Source: Anaerolineae bacterium (GTDB lineage: Bacteria > Chloroflexota > Anaerolineae > Aggregatilineales > Aggregatilineaceae). From it: DNA of 40,137 nt. Position numbers and translations under genes: made by a program. The notes below the pieces were generated by a model. It did not search any database. It worked only from the letters and a program-made list of their open reading frames with translations, and was not told where the DNA came from. Shown piece after piece: positions 15,305 through 22,532 of this stretch. Numbering within the stretch: position 1 is the stretch's first letter; each line of letters begins with the position of its first letter. The DNA is taken from NCBI GenBank assembly GCA_016934195.1, contig JAFGTJ010000318.1, positions 1-40,137 on the forward strand. The letters run 5' to 3'.

Positions 15305-15348
15305 CCTGCACTAAGGTAAAAGATAGGTAGGAATATACAAAGTGCAGG
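15305..15348 (+). promoter_or_regulatory. Inverted-repeat operator candidate bracketing the histidine-kinase promoter
   Basis: CCTGCACT (15305-15312) and AGTGCAGG (15341-15348) are perfect inverted copies separated by 28 bases. Between them lies TATACA (15334-15339), a plausible -10 with no good -35. The ATG of the kinase-like gene is at 15361. The arrangement suits a regulator binding both half-sites, or an RNA hairpin if transcription starts upstream. Confidence 0.4.
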
Positions 15349-15360
15349 TAGCAGCATTTT

Positions 15361-16419
15361 ATGGACACTCTCCAATGGCGGGCTTTTGAGGCGTGGTGTG
15401 AACATTCGGACGAAGGTCTGTTGGTGGTCGATTCATCAGGGAAAGTTTGCTTGATGAATGCCCGTTTGCAGGCGTTGCTCAAGATCGATCAGGTGCCGGA
15501 GTCGGCTGCGGAGTTACTGAGCCAGACCGAAGGGTCTATGCCTGAATTGCGAATTTTACTGGACCAGAGCAACCGGTTAGATCAAGCGCAGTGGGGCAGT
15601 TTACGAGTCCAGAAATACCCACCGCAGCGATTGGGGTGGCGGCAGGTGCCGCTTACCGAAAACGATGACGTGGTGGGATCGATCATTGTGTTTCAGGATG
15701 CCAGCGCTCAAGGGCAGCTTGAGATTGCCAAACAGTCATTTTTGAGCATGATCTCGCATGATTTGCGCACGCCGTTGAGCACCATTTTAGGATTCGCGGA
15801 ACTGCTGGATAACAACCGGGGCAAATTGTCGGACGAGGAGCAGCGCGAATTTTTGGGCCACATTATAAAAAACGCGAATCAACTCAGCCGTTATACCCAG
15901 ATTGCGCTGGATATCATGTACCTGGAAGCCGACTTGCAGAGCTTTGAAATTCAGCCAGTATTTTTAGACCGGTTTGTCAGACATTGGCTGACCGATGCGG
16001 TGCATCGTTTCCCGGCGGATCGTTTGTTGTTCCATAACGGCGCGCCGGGCGATCCCATGACACAGATTGCACCGGCTGCTCTGCATAAAATTCTATACAT
16101 CCTGGTCGAATTCGCCCTGACCGAAAGTCCGCCCGATATGCCGGTTGGCATCCATTTGAACTATGACGCGGTACGGGCGCATGTGACGATCCAGCATAAA
16201 GCGCCGGATTTGAGTGCAGCAGACGCGGCCTTGCTGTTTCGCCTGATGCATCCCCGCGATCTGAGTGAGATGGGACGACCTCACTTGCACCGGATGCAGC
16301 TTTATGTCGCCAGCTTGTTAGCCGAACGGCAGCAAGGGGCGCTGACGCTGCATGGAAAAGAGAACCACGAATACCATATCGATCTGGCCCTGCCTCTGAT
16401 GACAGCCGCTTCAGCTTGA
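15361..16419 (+). CDS. PAS-HisKA histidine kinase homologue with degenerate ATPase domain
   Basis: 352 residues, no membrane segment, so probably a soluble sensor. Residues 11-115 look like a PAS domain (DEGLLVVDSSGKVCLMNARL, then GSIIVFQDASA). The DHp domain is canonical: SFLSMISHDLRTPLSTILGFAELL with phospho-acceptor H133. The C-terminal third should be HATPase_c, but the N-box position reads KILYILVEFALTES without the usual Asn, the G1 D-x-G-x-G is replaced by HKAPDLSAADAALLFRL, and G2 glycines are absent (HRMQLYVASLLAERQQGAL). The final LTLHGKENHEYHIDLALPL still matches the fold's last strands. It therefore probably cannot bind ATP normally and may be a phospho-receiving or scaffold pseudo-kinase. 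No response regulator is adjacent. Confidence 0.85.
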   Translation: MDTLQWRAFEAWCEHSDEGLLVVDSSGKVCLMNARLQALLKIDQVPESAAELLSQTEGSMPELRILLDQSNRLDQAQWGSLRVQKYPPQRLGWRQVPLTENDDVVGSIIVFQDASAQGQLEIAKQSFLSMISHDLRTPLSTILGFAELLDNNRGKLSDEEQREFLGHIIKNANQLSRYTQIALDIMYLEADLQSFEIQPVFLDRFVRHWLTDAVHRFPADRLLFHNGAPGDPMTQIAPAALHKILYILVEFALTESPPDMPVGIHLNYDAVRAHVTIQHKAPDLSAADAALLFRLMHPRDLSEMGRPHLHRMQLYVASLLAERQQGALTLHGKENHEYHIDLALPLMTAASA

Positions 16420-16422
16420 TAC

Positions 16423-16451
16423 TTGACAGCCGCGCACTCTGCGATTATGGT
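16423..16451 (+). promoter_or_regulatory. Strong candidate promoter for the 139-residue protein gene
   Basis: A consensus TTGACA (16423-16428), a 17-base spacer and TATGGT (16446-16451) lie just after the kinase stop codon. Transcription would start near 16458, about 37 bases before ATG 16495. Confidence 0.6.
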
Positions 16452-16494
16452 TTCAGGGATGCTGGTTTGGTTTGGTTATTGGAGTATCGAACTC

Positions 16495-16914
16495 ATGAGT
16501 CGTGTTGTTAATACGAACAGCCCCGGCAAAGTTCGTAACCAGTTGATGCGTACTTCCGCCGAACTGCTGCGCCATCTCAGCCAAAAAACCGAGGTGGATG
16601 GCGAGGCTAAAGACATGGCGGCGCGATTGGTGCTTTGCTTGCGCGGAATTGATGATGGCATCGAGGCGTCGGCGCTGGTGTGGGAAAACCGGGATTATTG
16701 GGTTAAGGCCGAGCAGCTTCGCCAGCGATGGGTCTGGGCTGGAAACAGTGCCGCCCGGCTTGAACAGCTTGTCCGCGATGAGTCATGGGACTCGTTGCCG
16801 GGTCTCATGGCGGAATTGTTTGCCCATTTTGCCGATATCAAGGTTACGAAGCTGACTCGCCCCGCCAGCGAATGGCAGGGTGCTTACCAACAATTGCTTG
16901 ACGAGGCGACCTGA
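16495..16914 (+). CDS. Small helical protein of unknown function
   Basis: 139 residues from ATG 16495, with GGAG at 16481-16484 ten bases upstream. The longer frame from 16423 begins inside a promoter-like element and was rejected. I do not recognise a family. The sequence is predominantly helical (RNQLMRTSAELLRHLSQK, AARLVLCLRGIDDGIEASALVWE), rich in Trp (about six) and has one Cys and no membrane segment, so it is probably cytoplasmic. The gene lies 12 bases before a CPBP protease gene and may be cotranscribed with it. It appears to have its own promoter, separate from the preceding degenerate histidine kinase. Confidence 0.75.
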   Translation: MSRVVNTNSPGKVRNQLMRTSAELLRHLSQKTEVDGEAKDMAARLVLCLRGIDDGIEASALVWENRDYWVKAEQLRQRWVWAGNSAARLEQLVRDESWDSLPGLMAELFAHFADIKVTKLTRPASEWQGAYQQLLDEAT

Positions 16915-16926
16915 GCGCGGGAGTGA

Positions 16927-18204
16927 ATGTTGTCCGCTGACCAGTTGTTGTATGTTGTTGTAGCGTTGGTATTGGGCGGGATTGCAGCGGCTGCGAACTA
17001 CGCTGATTGGAATCGCAATGAGCGTGCGCGACAGGCTGTGCTGGTCGCCACGATCTTGATCAATCTAGCGGTGGTGGCATTGTACGGCGTACAACAGATC
17101 ATCGCAGCCTATGGCGGAGCATCGGATGATATTGTGCCGCCGGAGAAACCGGCAGCGTGGGCGGCGTTGGCCGGATCGCTGCTGTTGGCCGGAGTCGCGT
17201 CGGCATTGTTGTTCCGGCCAGTGCGCGAGTGGGTGGCGCGCCTATTTCCTGCCTACCAGGACAAGGCCAAACAACAGCCCGAAGACATGGAATCTACGGA
17301 ATTGCCGGATAATTTTGGCGTTGATGAGAATTTTCTGACGCCGCAAGATGGCACCCCCTTGTTTCCCCAGATGTTAAATTACTACACTACCGAATCAATT
17401 CTGGTGCCGCGCGCGCCTGTTTACCCGGTCGAGCAAGTGCCGGTCCAGCACGCGAGCATGTTCAGCCCTGGTGACGATTACGTGCTGCGTGGATTTAACC
17501 CTGCGTCGTATGTACATCTGGTTGCGCTGTTTTTCTGCCTGCATCTGTTGGGCACGCAGTTTATCGGCTTCCTGGTAGGTGGGCTGGAAAGCATTGCCGA
17601 ATCCTACGAAGAAGAGGGGATCGCCGCCGGGGATCTGCTGGCGAATGCTTTTCTGCTGGTGTTTGTAGCAGTTGTCGGTGTGGGGTTTGGCATCCGGCGT
17701 AATGGGCGGCAAACGCTCAGGCGTTTGGGCCTGGGAATGCCGTCGTTGGGAGGTATTGTGTCGGCGGTGCTCCTGACGATAGCTTTGATCATCTTTGTTG
17801 CTGCCGCTTCGATGGTATGGATGACGATGGTGTCCGACGAAACCCGCGAAGATCAGACCCAGGCATCTGAGGCGCTGGCCGACAGCGTGAATACGCTAGG
17901 TTTGGCGTTTTTGTTGGCAGCGACAGCCGCCGTCGGCGAGGAAATTGCGTTCCGGGGCGCATTGCAGCCGGTATTTGGTTTCTGGCCGACTGCGATTATA
18001 TTTGCGCTGACGCACGCCCAATATACGCTGACCCCGGCGTGGCTGATTATTTTTGGCGTGGCGGTTGGATTTGGCTGGATTCGACAGCGGTATAATACCA
18101 CTGTCGCCATCCTGACTCACTTCCTGTACAATTTTGCGCTGTTGTCAATAGCGTTGTCGGTCCCTGAAGAAACCGGCGAGACTATCCTGCGTTTGTTCTC
18201 ATAA
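16927..18204 (+). CDS. CPBP family intramembrane glutamic endopeptidase
   Basis: 425 residues, polytopic. Two helices at the N-terminus (about 5-20 and 38-60) and one near 75-98 are followed by an acidic/Pro-rich loop (about 115-195), then helices from about 200 to the end. The CPBP (Abi/Rce1-type) motifs are complete: E338-E339-x3-R343 (EEIAFRG), F359-x3-H363 (FALTH) and H-x3-N (HFLYN). Family members cleave membrane-associated substrates or serve as self-immunity proteins for peptide toxins, but nothing nearby indicates a bacteriocin. GGGAG lies three bases before the ATG and the gene follows the unknown 139-residue protein by 12 bases. The large N-terminal membrane extension of about 190 residues is longer than in minimal CPBP proteins. 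Confidence 0.9.
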   Translation: MLSADQLLYVVVALVLGGIAAAANYADWNRNERARQAVLVATILINLAVVALYGVQQIIAAYGGASDDIVPPEKPAAWAALAGSLLLAGVASALLFRPVREWVARLFPAYQDKAKQQPEDMESTELPDNFGVDENFLTPQDGTPLFPQMLNYYTTESILVPRAPVYPVEQVPVQHASMFSPGDDYVLRGFNPASYVHLVALFFCLHLLGTQFIGFLVGGLESIAESYEEEGIAAGDLLANAFLLVFVAVVGVGFGIRRNGRQTLRRLGLGMPSLGGIVSAVLLTIALIIFVAAASMVWMTMVSDETREDQTQASEALADSVNTLGLAFLLAATAAVGEEIAFRGALQPVFGFWPTAIIFALTHAQYTLTPAWLIIFGVAVGFGWIRQRYNTTVAILTHFLYNFALLSIALSVPEETGETILRLFS

Positions 18205-18218
18205 ACAGCGCGTTTATG
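18200..18218. other. Palindrome spanning two convergent stop codons
   Basis: CATAAAC (18200-18206) and GTTTATG (18212-18218) form a 7-bp inverted repeat with a 5-base spacer. One arm holds the CPBP stop and the other the thymidine kinase stop, whose genes are nine bases apart. It could act as a weak bidirectional terminator stem. Confidence 0.35.
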
Positions 18219-18798
18219 CGTCCGGCTTGCCTGGAACCATGTGATGCTGGCGGCAGCGGGCCTCATACGATTCGGCTGCTCCCACCATGATCACGGGATC
18301 GTCATAGCGGGCTGGTTGGCCGTTGACGAGGCGCTGGGTGCGGCTGGCGTCTTCTCCACACACCATACAGATCGCGTGCAGTTTTTCCACTTCTTCCGCG
18401 CCGCTGATCAGAATTGGCATGGCTCCAAAGGGTTCGCCCCGGAAATCCAGATCCAGCCCGGCCACGATCACGCGGATATTTTGCGCGGCCAATTGTTCGA
18501 CAACGCGCGCAATGCCGGGATCAAAGAACTGGGCTTCGTCGATGGCGATAACGGTGGTTTCCGCTTCGACTTTGGCGAGCAGGTCTTCCGAGTTTTGGAC
18601 TGAGACGGCTTTAAAGTCCTGGCCGTTGTGGGACGTGATACGTTTGATCGAATAGCGTGTATCCATTTCCGGCTTGAAGACCTGCACCTTTTGTTTGGCG
18701 ATGGTAGCGCGGCGCACTCGCCGGATCAGTTCTTCGGTTTTGCCGCTGAACATGCTGCCGCAGATCACTTCAACCCGCCCGCTGTGGTGATTTGTCAT
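18214..18798 (-). CDS. tdk: Thymidine kinase, type II
   Basis: 194 residues from ATG 18798, with AAGGGGAAAT immediately upstream; a longer frame to 18828 adds ten residues and has no better site. Walker A is [14 protein letters not shown] (residues 14-27). The DEAQFF segment carries the catalytic acidic residue. Zinc ligands appear as [13 protein letters not shown] and [22 protein letters not shown] is the thymidine-binding lasso region. The enzyme phosphorylates thymidine to dTMP for salvage. It lies downstream of the rplU-rpmA-rpmE genes on the same strand, behind a hairpin, so its expression may depend on partial read-through or on an unrecognised promoter. Confidence 0.96.
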   Translation of the reverse strand: MTNHHSGRVEVICGSMFSGKTEELIRRVRRATIAKQKVQVFKPEMDTRYSIKRITSHNGQDFKAVSVQNSEDLLAKVEAETTVIAIDEAQFFDPGIARVVEQLAAQNIRVIVAGLDLDFRGEPFGAMPILISGAEEVEKLHAICMVCGEDASRTQRLVNGQPARYDDPVIMVGAAESYEARCRQHHMVPGKPDA

Positions 18799-18832
18799 GA
18801 TTTCCCCTTGTGGTGTTCCCATACACATACAA

Positions 18833-18864
18833 AAGGGCAGGTCGCTGTATTCATACCTGCCCTT
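18833..18864 (-). terminator. Hairpin terminator/attenuator between rpmE and tdk
   Basis: AAGGGCAGGT (18833-18842) and ACCTGCCCTT (18855-18864) form a perfect 10-bp stem with a 12-base loop. On the minus strand it is followed by TTGTATG, a short and broken T-run. It lies 28 bases past the rpmE stop, so it probably ends or tunes the ribosomal-protein transcript before tdk. Confidence 0.65.
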
Positions 18865-18891
18865 CGTTGATCGATTTATGGTTAGCCGGTG

Positions 18892-19359
18892 TTAGGCTTC
18901 TTCGTAGTCGGGCATCTCGTAGCCGCGCGCGCGCAGAAGTTTTTTGGTGTCGGCCAACACTTTGCGCCCGATCCCGGAGATTGCCAGGATCGCGTCGTCG
19001 CCACCTTCTTCCCACCGCGTCAACAGGTCGCCAATGACCGCGATGCCATTGTCGATCAGGATGTTGGTGTAACGCTTGTCGAGGCCTAATTCGGCAATCG
19101 GCACGTCGGGGGATGTACGCTCTTGCTCGCGGTTTTCGACATCGGCGAGGATTTCGTCGCGCACCCGCAGCCGCTTCATGAAGCGGTCTACCTGGCCCTC
19201 GGTGTCCACGATACGCTGCTCGCCTGTGTAGAAGGGATGGCACGCCGAGCACACGTCGGTCCGAATCTCAGGCACGGTCGATCCGACTGTCCAGGTATTC
19301 CCGCAGGCACAGATCACGCGCGCTTCGGGAAACCACTCAGGATGAATATCTTTACGCAT
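18892..19359 (-). CDS. rpmE: Ribosomal protein L31 fused to an RNA polymerase alpha-CTD-like domain
   Basis: 155 residues from ATG 19359 (GAGAAGAG is just upstream), about twice the usual L31 length of around 70. Residues 1-66 are a zinc-type L31: MRKDIHPEWF, Cys17-x-Cys19, Cys37-x-x-Cys40 and HPFYTGEQRIVDTEGQVDRF. After an acidic linker, residues 86-147 resemble the helix-hairpin-helix of alpha-CTD: PIAELGLDKRYTNILIDNG, then IGDLL and ISGIGRKVLADTKKLL. By my alignment to E. coli alpha, R96, N99, G131 and K133 match R265, N268, G296 and K298, which contact UP-element DNA. The base role is a 50S subunit protein; the extra domain's role is unknown. It sits between rpmA and tdk. Confidence 0.9.
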   Translation of the reverse strand: MRKDIHPEWFPEARVICACGNTWTVGSTVPEIRTDVCSACHPFYTGEQRIVDTEGQVDRFMKRLRVRDEILADVENREQERTSPDVPIAELGLDKRYTNILIDNGIAVIGDLLTRWEEGGDDAILAISGIGRKVLADTKKLLRARGYEMPDYEEA

Positions 19360-19449
19360 CGTACTCTTCTCAACCTTTCCTGCCACGGTTCCCGCACGCG
19401 GGGGATGCGTAGCGGTCTGTCTGGCTGACGGCTAGATAAGGCCCTGGCG

Positions 19450-19734
19450 CTACGACGCGGCCTGGGCGTCTTCTGTCACAATTTCGGGGTAAACGCTGAT
19501 GCGTTTACGTCCACGCGCAAACGTCTCGAAGACCACAAAGCCCTCGATCTTGGCAAAGATCGTGTAGTCGCGGCCCATGCCAACGTTCTCGCCGGGATGG
19601 AACTTGGTCCCGCGTTGGCGAACAATGATGTTGCCGGGGATCACGTATTCGCCGCCGAAGGCCTTCACACCGAGGCGCTTGCTGTTACTATCACGACCAT
19701 TGCGGGTTGAGCCGCCACCTTTTTTGTGGGCCAT
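19450..19734 (-). CDS. rpmA: 50S ribosomal protein L27
   Basis: 94 residues, normal length. The N-terminus [20 protein letters not shown] is the conserved tail that reaches the peptidyl-transferase centre, with no Firmicutes-type cleaved prosequence. [20 protein letters not shown] follows as expected, and the C-terminus DAQAAS is variable. The message carries AGAGGAGAA upstream of the ATG with about six-base spacing. It follows rplU by 35 bases in the usual rplU-rpmA order. Confidence 0.98.
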   Translation of the reverse strand: MAHKKGGGSTRNGRDSNSKRLGVKAFGGEYVIPGNIIVRQRGTKFHPGENVGMGRDYTIFAKIEGFVVFETFARGRKRISVYPEIVTEDAQAAS

Positions 19735-19769
19735 AACTCGTTCTCCTCTTTAACTTCTGCTTCCGCTTA

Positions 19770-20087
19770 TTATACGCCCGAAATGCTGTCAATTCGCAGG
19801 CTCGTAAAATACTGGCGGTGTCCCCGGCGGCGGCGATACCGCTCTTTGGGGATGTATTTCCAGACAAAGACTTTACGTTCGCGTCCTTGCTTGACAACGG
19901 TTGCTTTGACGACTGCGCCTTCGACCACCGGCTGCCCGATGATTGGATCACCTTCGTCGGGAGCGACGAGCAGCACGTCGGTTAGCTCGATGGACGCGCC
20001 TTCTTCATCTGGCAGGCGTTCCACATCAATGATTTGACCGGGTTCTGCGCGGAACTGACGCCCGCCGGTTCGTACAATTGCGTACAT
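19770..20087 (-). CDS. rplU: 50S ribosomal protein L21
   Basis: 105 residues from ATG 20087 (MYAIVRTGGRQFRAEPG), the standard L21 beginning; the longer frame to 20117 adds ten residues without a ribosome binding site. The remainder (IIDVERLPDEEG, VLLVAPDEG, VVKQGRERKVFVWKY, then the basic KERYRRRRGHRQYFTSLRI) is diagnostic for L21, which binds 23S rRNA on the 50S subunit. GGAG lies nine bases upstream. It is the first gene of the rplU-rpmA-rpmE operon and is driven by a near-consensus promoter at 20213-20241 through a leader of about 119 bases. Confidence 0.98.
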   Translation of the reverse strand: MYAIVRTGGRQFRAEPGQIIDVERLPDEEGASIELTDVLLVAPDEGDPIIGQPVVEGAVVKATVVKQGRERKVFVWKYIPKERYRRRRGHRQYFTSLRIDSISGV

Positions 20088-20206
20088 GAGATTGATCTCC
20101 AATCTTCGCTTTGCCACCGCTGGTCGCAGTCCTGATCCTCGGTCCTGATAAAGAAAAGAACGCCCCGACGGGGAAAATTGGCGTAATATAAGGCTTGGGA
20201 TATCGC
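20088..20206 (-). promoter_or_regulatory. rplU 5' leader with attenuator-like hairpin and direct repeat
   Basis: The transcript from the mapped promoter would have a leader of about 119 bases. It contains CCCC-GTC-GGGG (20162-20173 region) followed by CGTTCTTTTCTTT, which resembles a small attenuator, and two copies of ATCAGGAC on the minus strand (20129-20136 and 20142-20149). L21 leaders that regulate this operon are known in Firmicutes; homology to them was not testable here. Confidence 0.35.
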
Positions 20207-20212
20207 CGCGCT

Positions 20213-20241
20213 ATTATAACGGTGCGATAGGGGGGCGTCAA
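20213..20241 (-). promoter_or_regulatory. Promoter of the rplU-rpmA-rpmE operon
   Basis: On the minus strand, TTGACG (20236-20241), a 17-base spacer and a perfect TATAAT (20213-20218). This is the best sigma70-type promoter in the window and matches the expected strong expression of ribosomal proteins. Confidence 0.8.
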
Positions 20242-20248
20242 TGGCGGG

Positions 20249-20277
20249 TTGGTATTCGCTGTGGCCTGGAGTATTAT
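20249..20277 (+). promoter_or_regulatory. Promoter of the M1 peptidase lipoprotein gene
   Basis: TTGGTA (20249-20254), a 17-base spacer and TATTAT (20272-20277), 32 bases before ATG 20310. Its -35 is only seven bases from the -35 of the divergent rplU promoter. Confidence 0.6.
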
Positions 20278-20309
20278 TCGTTCGCTAGAGAAAACAGGGC
20301 GAGGTGATT

Positions 20310-21875
20310 ATGTGGTCAAAGTGGAACTGGGCGGCGGTGTTATTTATTTTGAGCCTGGGATTGGTGGCTGCCTGTGCGCCCGAACCTCAAACCACACGGG
20401 AGTCAGGTCGCGCCGCGCTTACGCCTCGATCCTCCGGCCAGTTTCCGGTAGCGACAGCCGAACTGCCGCCCACCGTGCCTTTTCATGTGGATGGCGCATC
20501 TCCTGGAGCGTCTGGCATGGGACAACCGGCGACTCCGCGATCCTGGTTGCATTACGGGATTGACGCCGTGTTGGATTGGACGGCGCATACGGTACGGGTT
20601 GAGCAGCGGATCAGTTACCGTAACGAGACGGGCAGCCCGCTTGACCGGATTGTGCTGAATGTGCCGACGGATCAGTTTGATCTGCGTTTCGTAAAGATCG
20701 GTTCGCGGCGGATTCGGGATTACGTGTTGGACCAAACCCGTCTCGATGTGCCACTCAAAGAGGCGCTGCCGCCCGGTGATACGGTTGATCTCGTGCTGGA
20801 TTTTTCCCTGGACGTGCCGCCGATCAAGAACGGCTACCGGTGGGGGCACCTGGGCTATTGGGGATACAGCGAGCGGCAGGTCAATCTGGGAACATGGTTT
20901 CCAACGGTGGCCGTTTATACCGAGTCGCAGCGCTGGATCACGCCACGTTTTCATGCCATTGGTGAATATCTCGTGTTGGAGGCGGCAGATTTTACAGTGG
21001 ATATCACGGTAGATGGGGCGTCGGATAAGCTGCGTCTGGCCGGACCGGGAACCGTCACAAAGAGCGGGGATAATACCTGGCATCTTGAGTTAACCGGCGC
21101 GCGCGAAGTCACGCTGTCGCTCTCCGAAGAATTTCAGACGATGAGCACATCTACCACGAGTGGAGTAGAAATCCAGTTGTATTATTTCTCCGATTCTACG
21201 ACCGGAACATTGGATGCGCCACGCCACGCCCTGTACACGGCGGCGGACGCGCTGGCGTTGTACGAGGAGTTGTATGCTGCTTACCCATATGAACGGCTGG
21301 TGGTGGTGCAGGGCGATTTTCCCGATGGTATGGAGTTTAGCGGGCTGGTGTTTGTCAGCGATGACTGGTTCAGGACATGGCAGGGGATTCCGAACGACTG
21401 GTTGACGCTCATCACGGCCCACGAGGTCGCTCACCAGTGGTGGTACGCGCTGGTGGGCAATGATCAGGGGAATGTCCCCTATATGGACGAAGCGCTGGCG
21501 ACGTATAGCGAGTTTTTATTCCTGGAGCGGTACTACCCTGATTATCTGGCTTGGTGGTGGGAATTCCGGGTAGCGCCGTATGAACCACAAGGGTTTGTGG
21601 ATGTGCCGGTTTACAGCTTTGATGGACCGCGACCCTATATCAACGCCGTGTATTTGCGGGGCGCGCAGATGATGCAGGCGTTGCGGGACGCTCTGGGCGA
21701 CGAAGCGTTTTTTGAGTGGCTGCGCGCCTACGCTGCGGCAATGGGCGGAAAGGTGGCAGGTCCGGCAGACTTATGGGGAGCGCTGCCGGATGACGCTTAT
21801 GCTGCTATCGCCGATATCCGGCAGCGTTATTTACAGCAGTATAATGTGCTGCTGCCGGTGAGCGAACTGCCCTAG
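20310..21875 (+). CDS. M1 family metallopeptidase, predicted lipoprotein
   Basis: 521 residues from ATG 20310, with GAGGTG a few bases upstream. A short positively charged start, a hydrophobic stretch and VAAC with Cys22 form a lipobox, so it is probably anchored outside the cytoplasmic membrane. The N-terminal beta domain contains LDRIVLNVPTDQFDL and GYWGYSERQVNLGTWFPTVA. The exopeptidase-type recognition loop appears as GMEFSGLVFV. The zinc site is complete: H371-E-V-A-H375 with E394, i.e. HExxH-x18-E. It probably trims peptides for uptake. It is shorter than aminopeptidase N because it lacks the large C-terminal helical domain. Its stop codon shares CTAG with the convergent msrA stop. Confidence 0.93.
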   Translation: MWSKWNWAAVLFILSLGLVAACAPEPQTTRESGRAALTPRSSGQFPVATAELPPTVPFHVDGASPGASGMGQPATPRSWLHYGIDAVLDWTAHTVRVEQRISYRNETGSPLDRIVLNVPTDQFDLRFVKIGSRRIRDYVLDQTRLDVPLKEALPPGDTVDLVLDFSLDVPPIKNGYRWGHLGYWGYSERQVNLGTWFPTVAVYTESQRWITPRFHAIGEYLVLEAADFTVDITVDGASDKLRLAGPGTVTKSGDNTWHLELTGAREVTLSLSEEFQTMSTSTTSGVEIQLYYFSDSTTGTLDAPRHALYTAADALALYEELYAAYPYERLVVVQGDFPDGMEFSGLVFVSDDWFRTWQGIPNDWLTLITAHEVAHQWWYALVGNDQGNVPYMDEALATYSEFLFLERYYPDYLAWWWEFRVAPYEPQGFVDVPVYSFDGPRPYINAVYLRGAQMMQALRDALGDEAFFEWLRAYAAAMGGKVAGPADLWGALPDDAYAAIADIRQRYLQQYNVLLPVSELP

Positions 21876-22408
21876 CGTTTCAGCTTGTCCAGGTATTGTT
21901 TGCGGAACTTTGCAACTTTTGGCTCGATGACCACCCGGCAGTAGCCCTGCTGCGGGTTGCGCTCGTAGTATTCCTGGTGATAATCCTCCGCCGGATAGAA
22001 TGTTTCCAATGGCGCGATCTCGGTGACGATGGGATCATTCCATATTCCCGCGCTGGTGATTTCCGCGATGACCTGTCCGGCAGTGACTTTTTGTTCCGGC
22101 GAGTGGTAGAAGATCGCTGAGCGATACTGGGTCCCAACGTCCGCGCCCTGCCGGTTGGGGGTGGTGGGATCGTGAATCGTGAAGAAGACTTCCAGAATCT
22201 CCTTGAACGTGACTGCTGCCGGATCAAACGTGATTTGCACCACTTCGGCATGGCCGGTCGTTCCGGCGCAAACCTGCTTATAGGTCGGCTTGGTGACGTG
22301 GCCCCCGGCATAGCCCGATACGACAGCACTCACGCCTTTGAGTTGATCGTAGATGGCTTCCAAACACCAGAAACACCCACCTCCCAATGTTGCGATTTCC
22401 GTAGACAT
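21872..22408 (-). CDS. msrA: Peptide-methionine (S)-S-oxide reductase MsrA
   Basis: 178 residues, normal length. The GCFWC motif places the catalytic Cys at residue 12, and EAIYDQLKGVSAVVSGYAGG, TYKQVCAGTTGHAEVV and RSAIFYHSPEQ are all typical. YHQEYYERNPQQGYCRVVI includes a Cys suited to resolving the sulfenic acid, as in many MsrA enzymes. It repairs S-sulfoxidised methionine in the cytoplasm using thioredoxin. AAAGGA lies about seven bases upstream of the ATG. The gene is convergent with the M1 peptidase and their stops overlap by four bases. No msrB is adjacent. Confidence 0.97.
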   Translation of the reverse strand: MSTEIATLGGGCFWCLEAIYDQLKGVSAVVSGYAGGHVTKPTYKQVCAGTTGHAEVVQITFDPAAVTFKEILEVFFTIHDPTTPNRQGADVGTQYRSAIFYHSPEQKVTAGQVIAEITSAGIWNDPIVTEIAPLETFYPAEDYHQEYYERNPQQGYCRVVIEPKVAKFRKQYLDKLKR

Positions 22409-22435
22409 CTGACGGTCCTTTTGCTATCCTGCGCC

Positions 22436-22466
22436 TTGTTTATTCCACTACACATACAAGATTATA
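22436..22466. promoter_or_regulatory. Divergent promoter region between msrA and the nitroreductase gene
   Basis: On the plus strand TTGTTT (22436-22441), an 18-base spacer and GATTAT (22460-22465) could serve the nitroreductase gene. On the minus strand the overlapping TATAAT (22461-22466) is a perfect -10 for msrA with a poor -35. The two overlap and would exclude each other. Confidence 0.4.
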
Positions 22467-22532
22467 GGAAGTTGAGCAGGCAACCGGGTATACTTTCGGC
22501 CAATGATTGGTTTTTAGAAAGGATGTTGTGCT

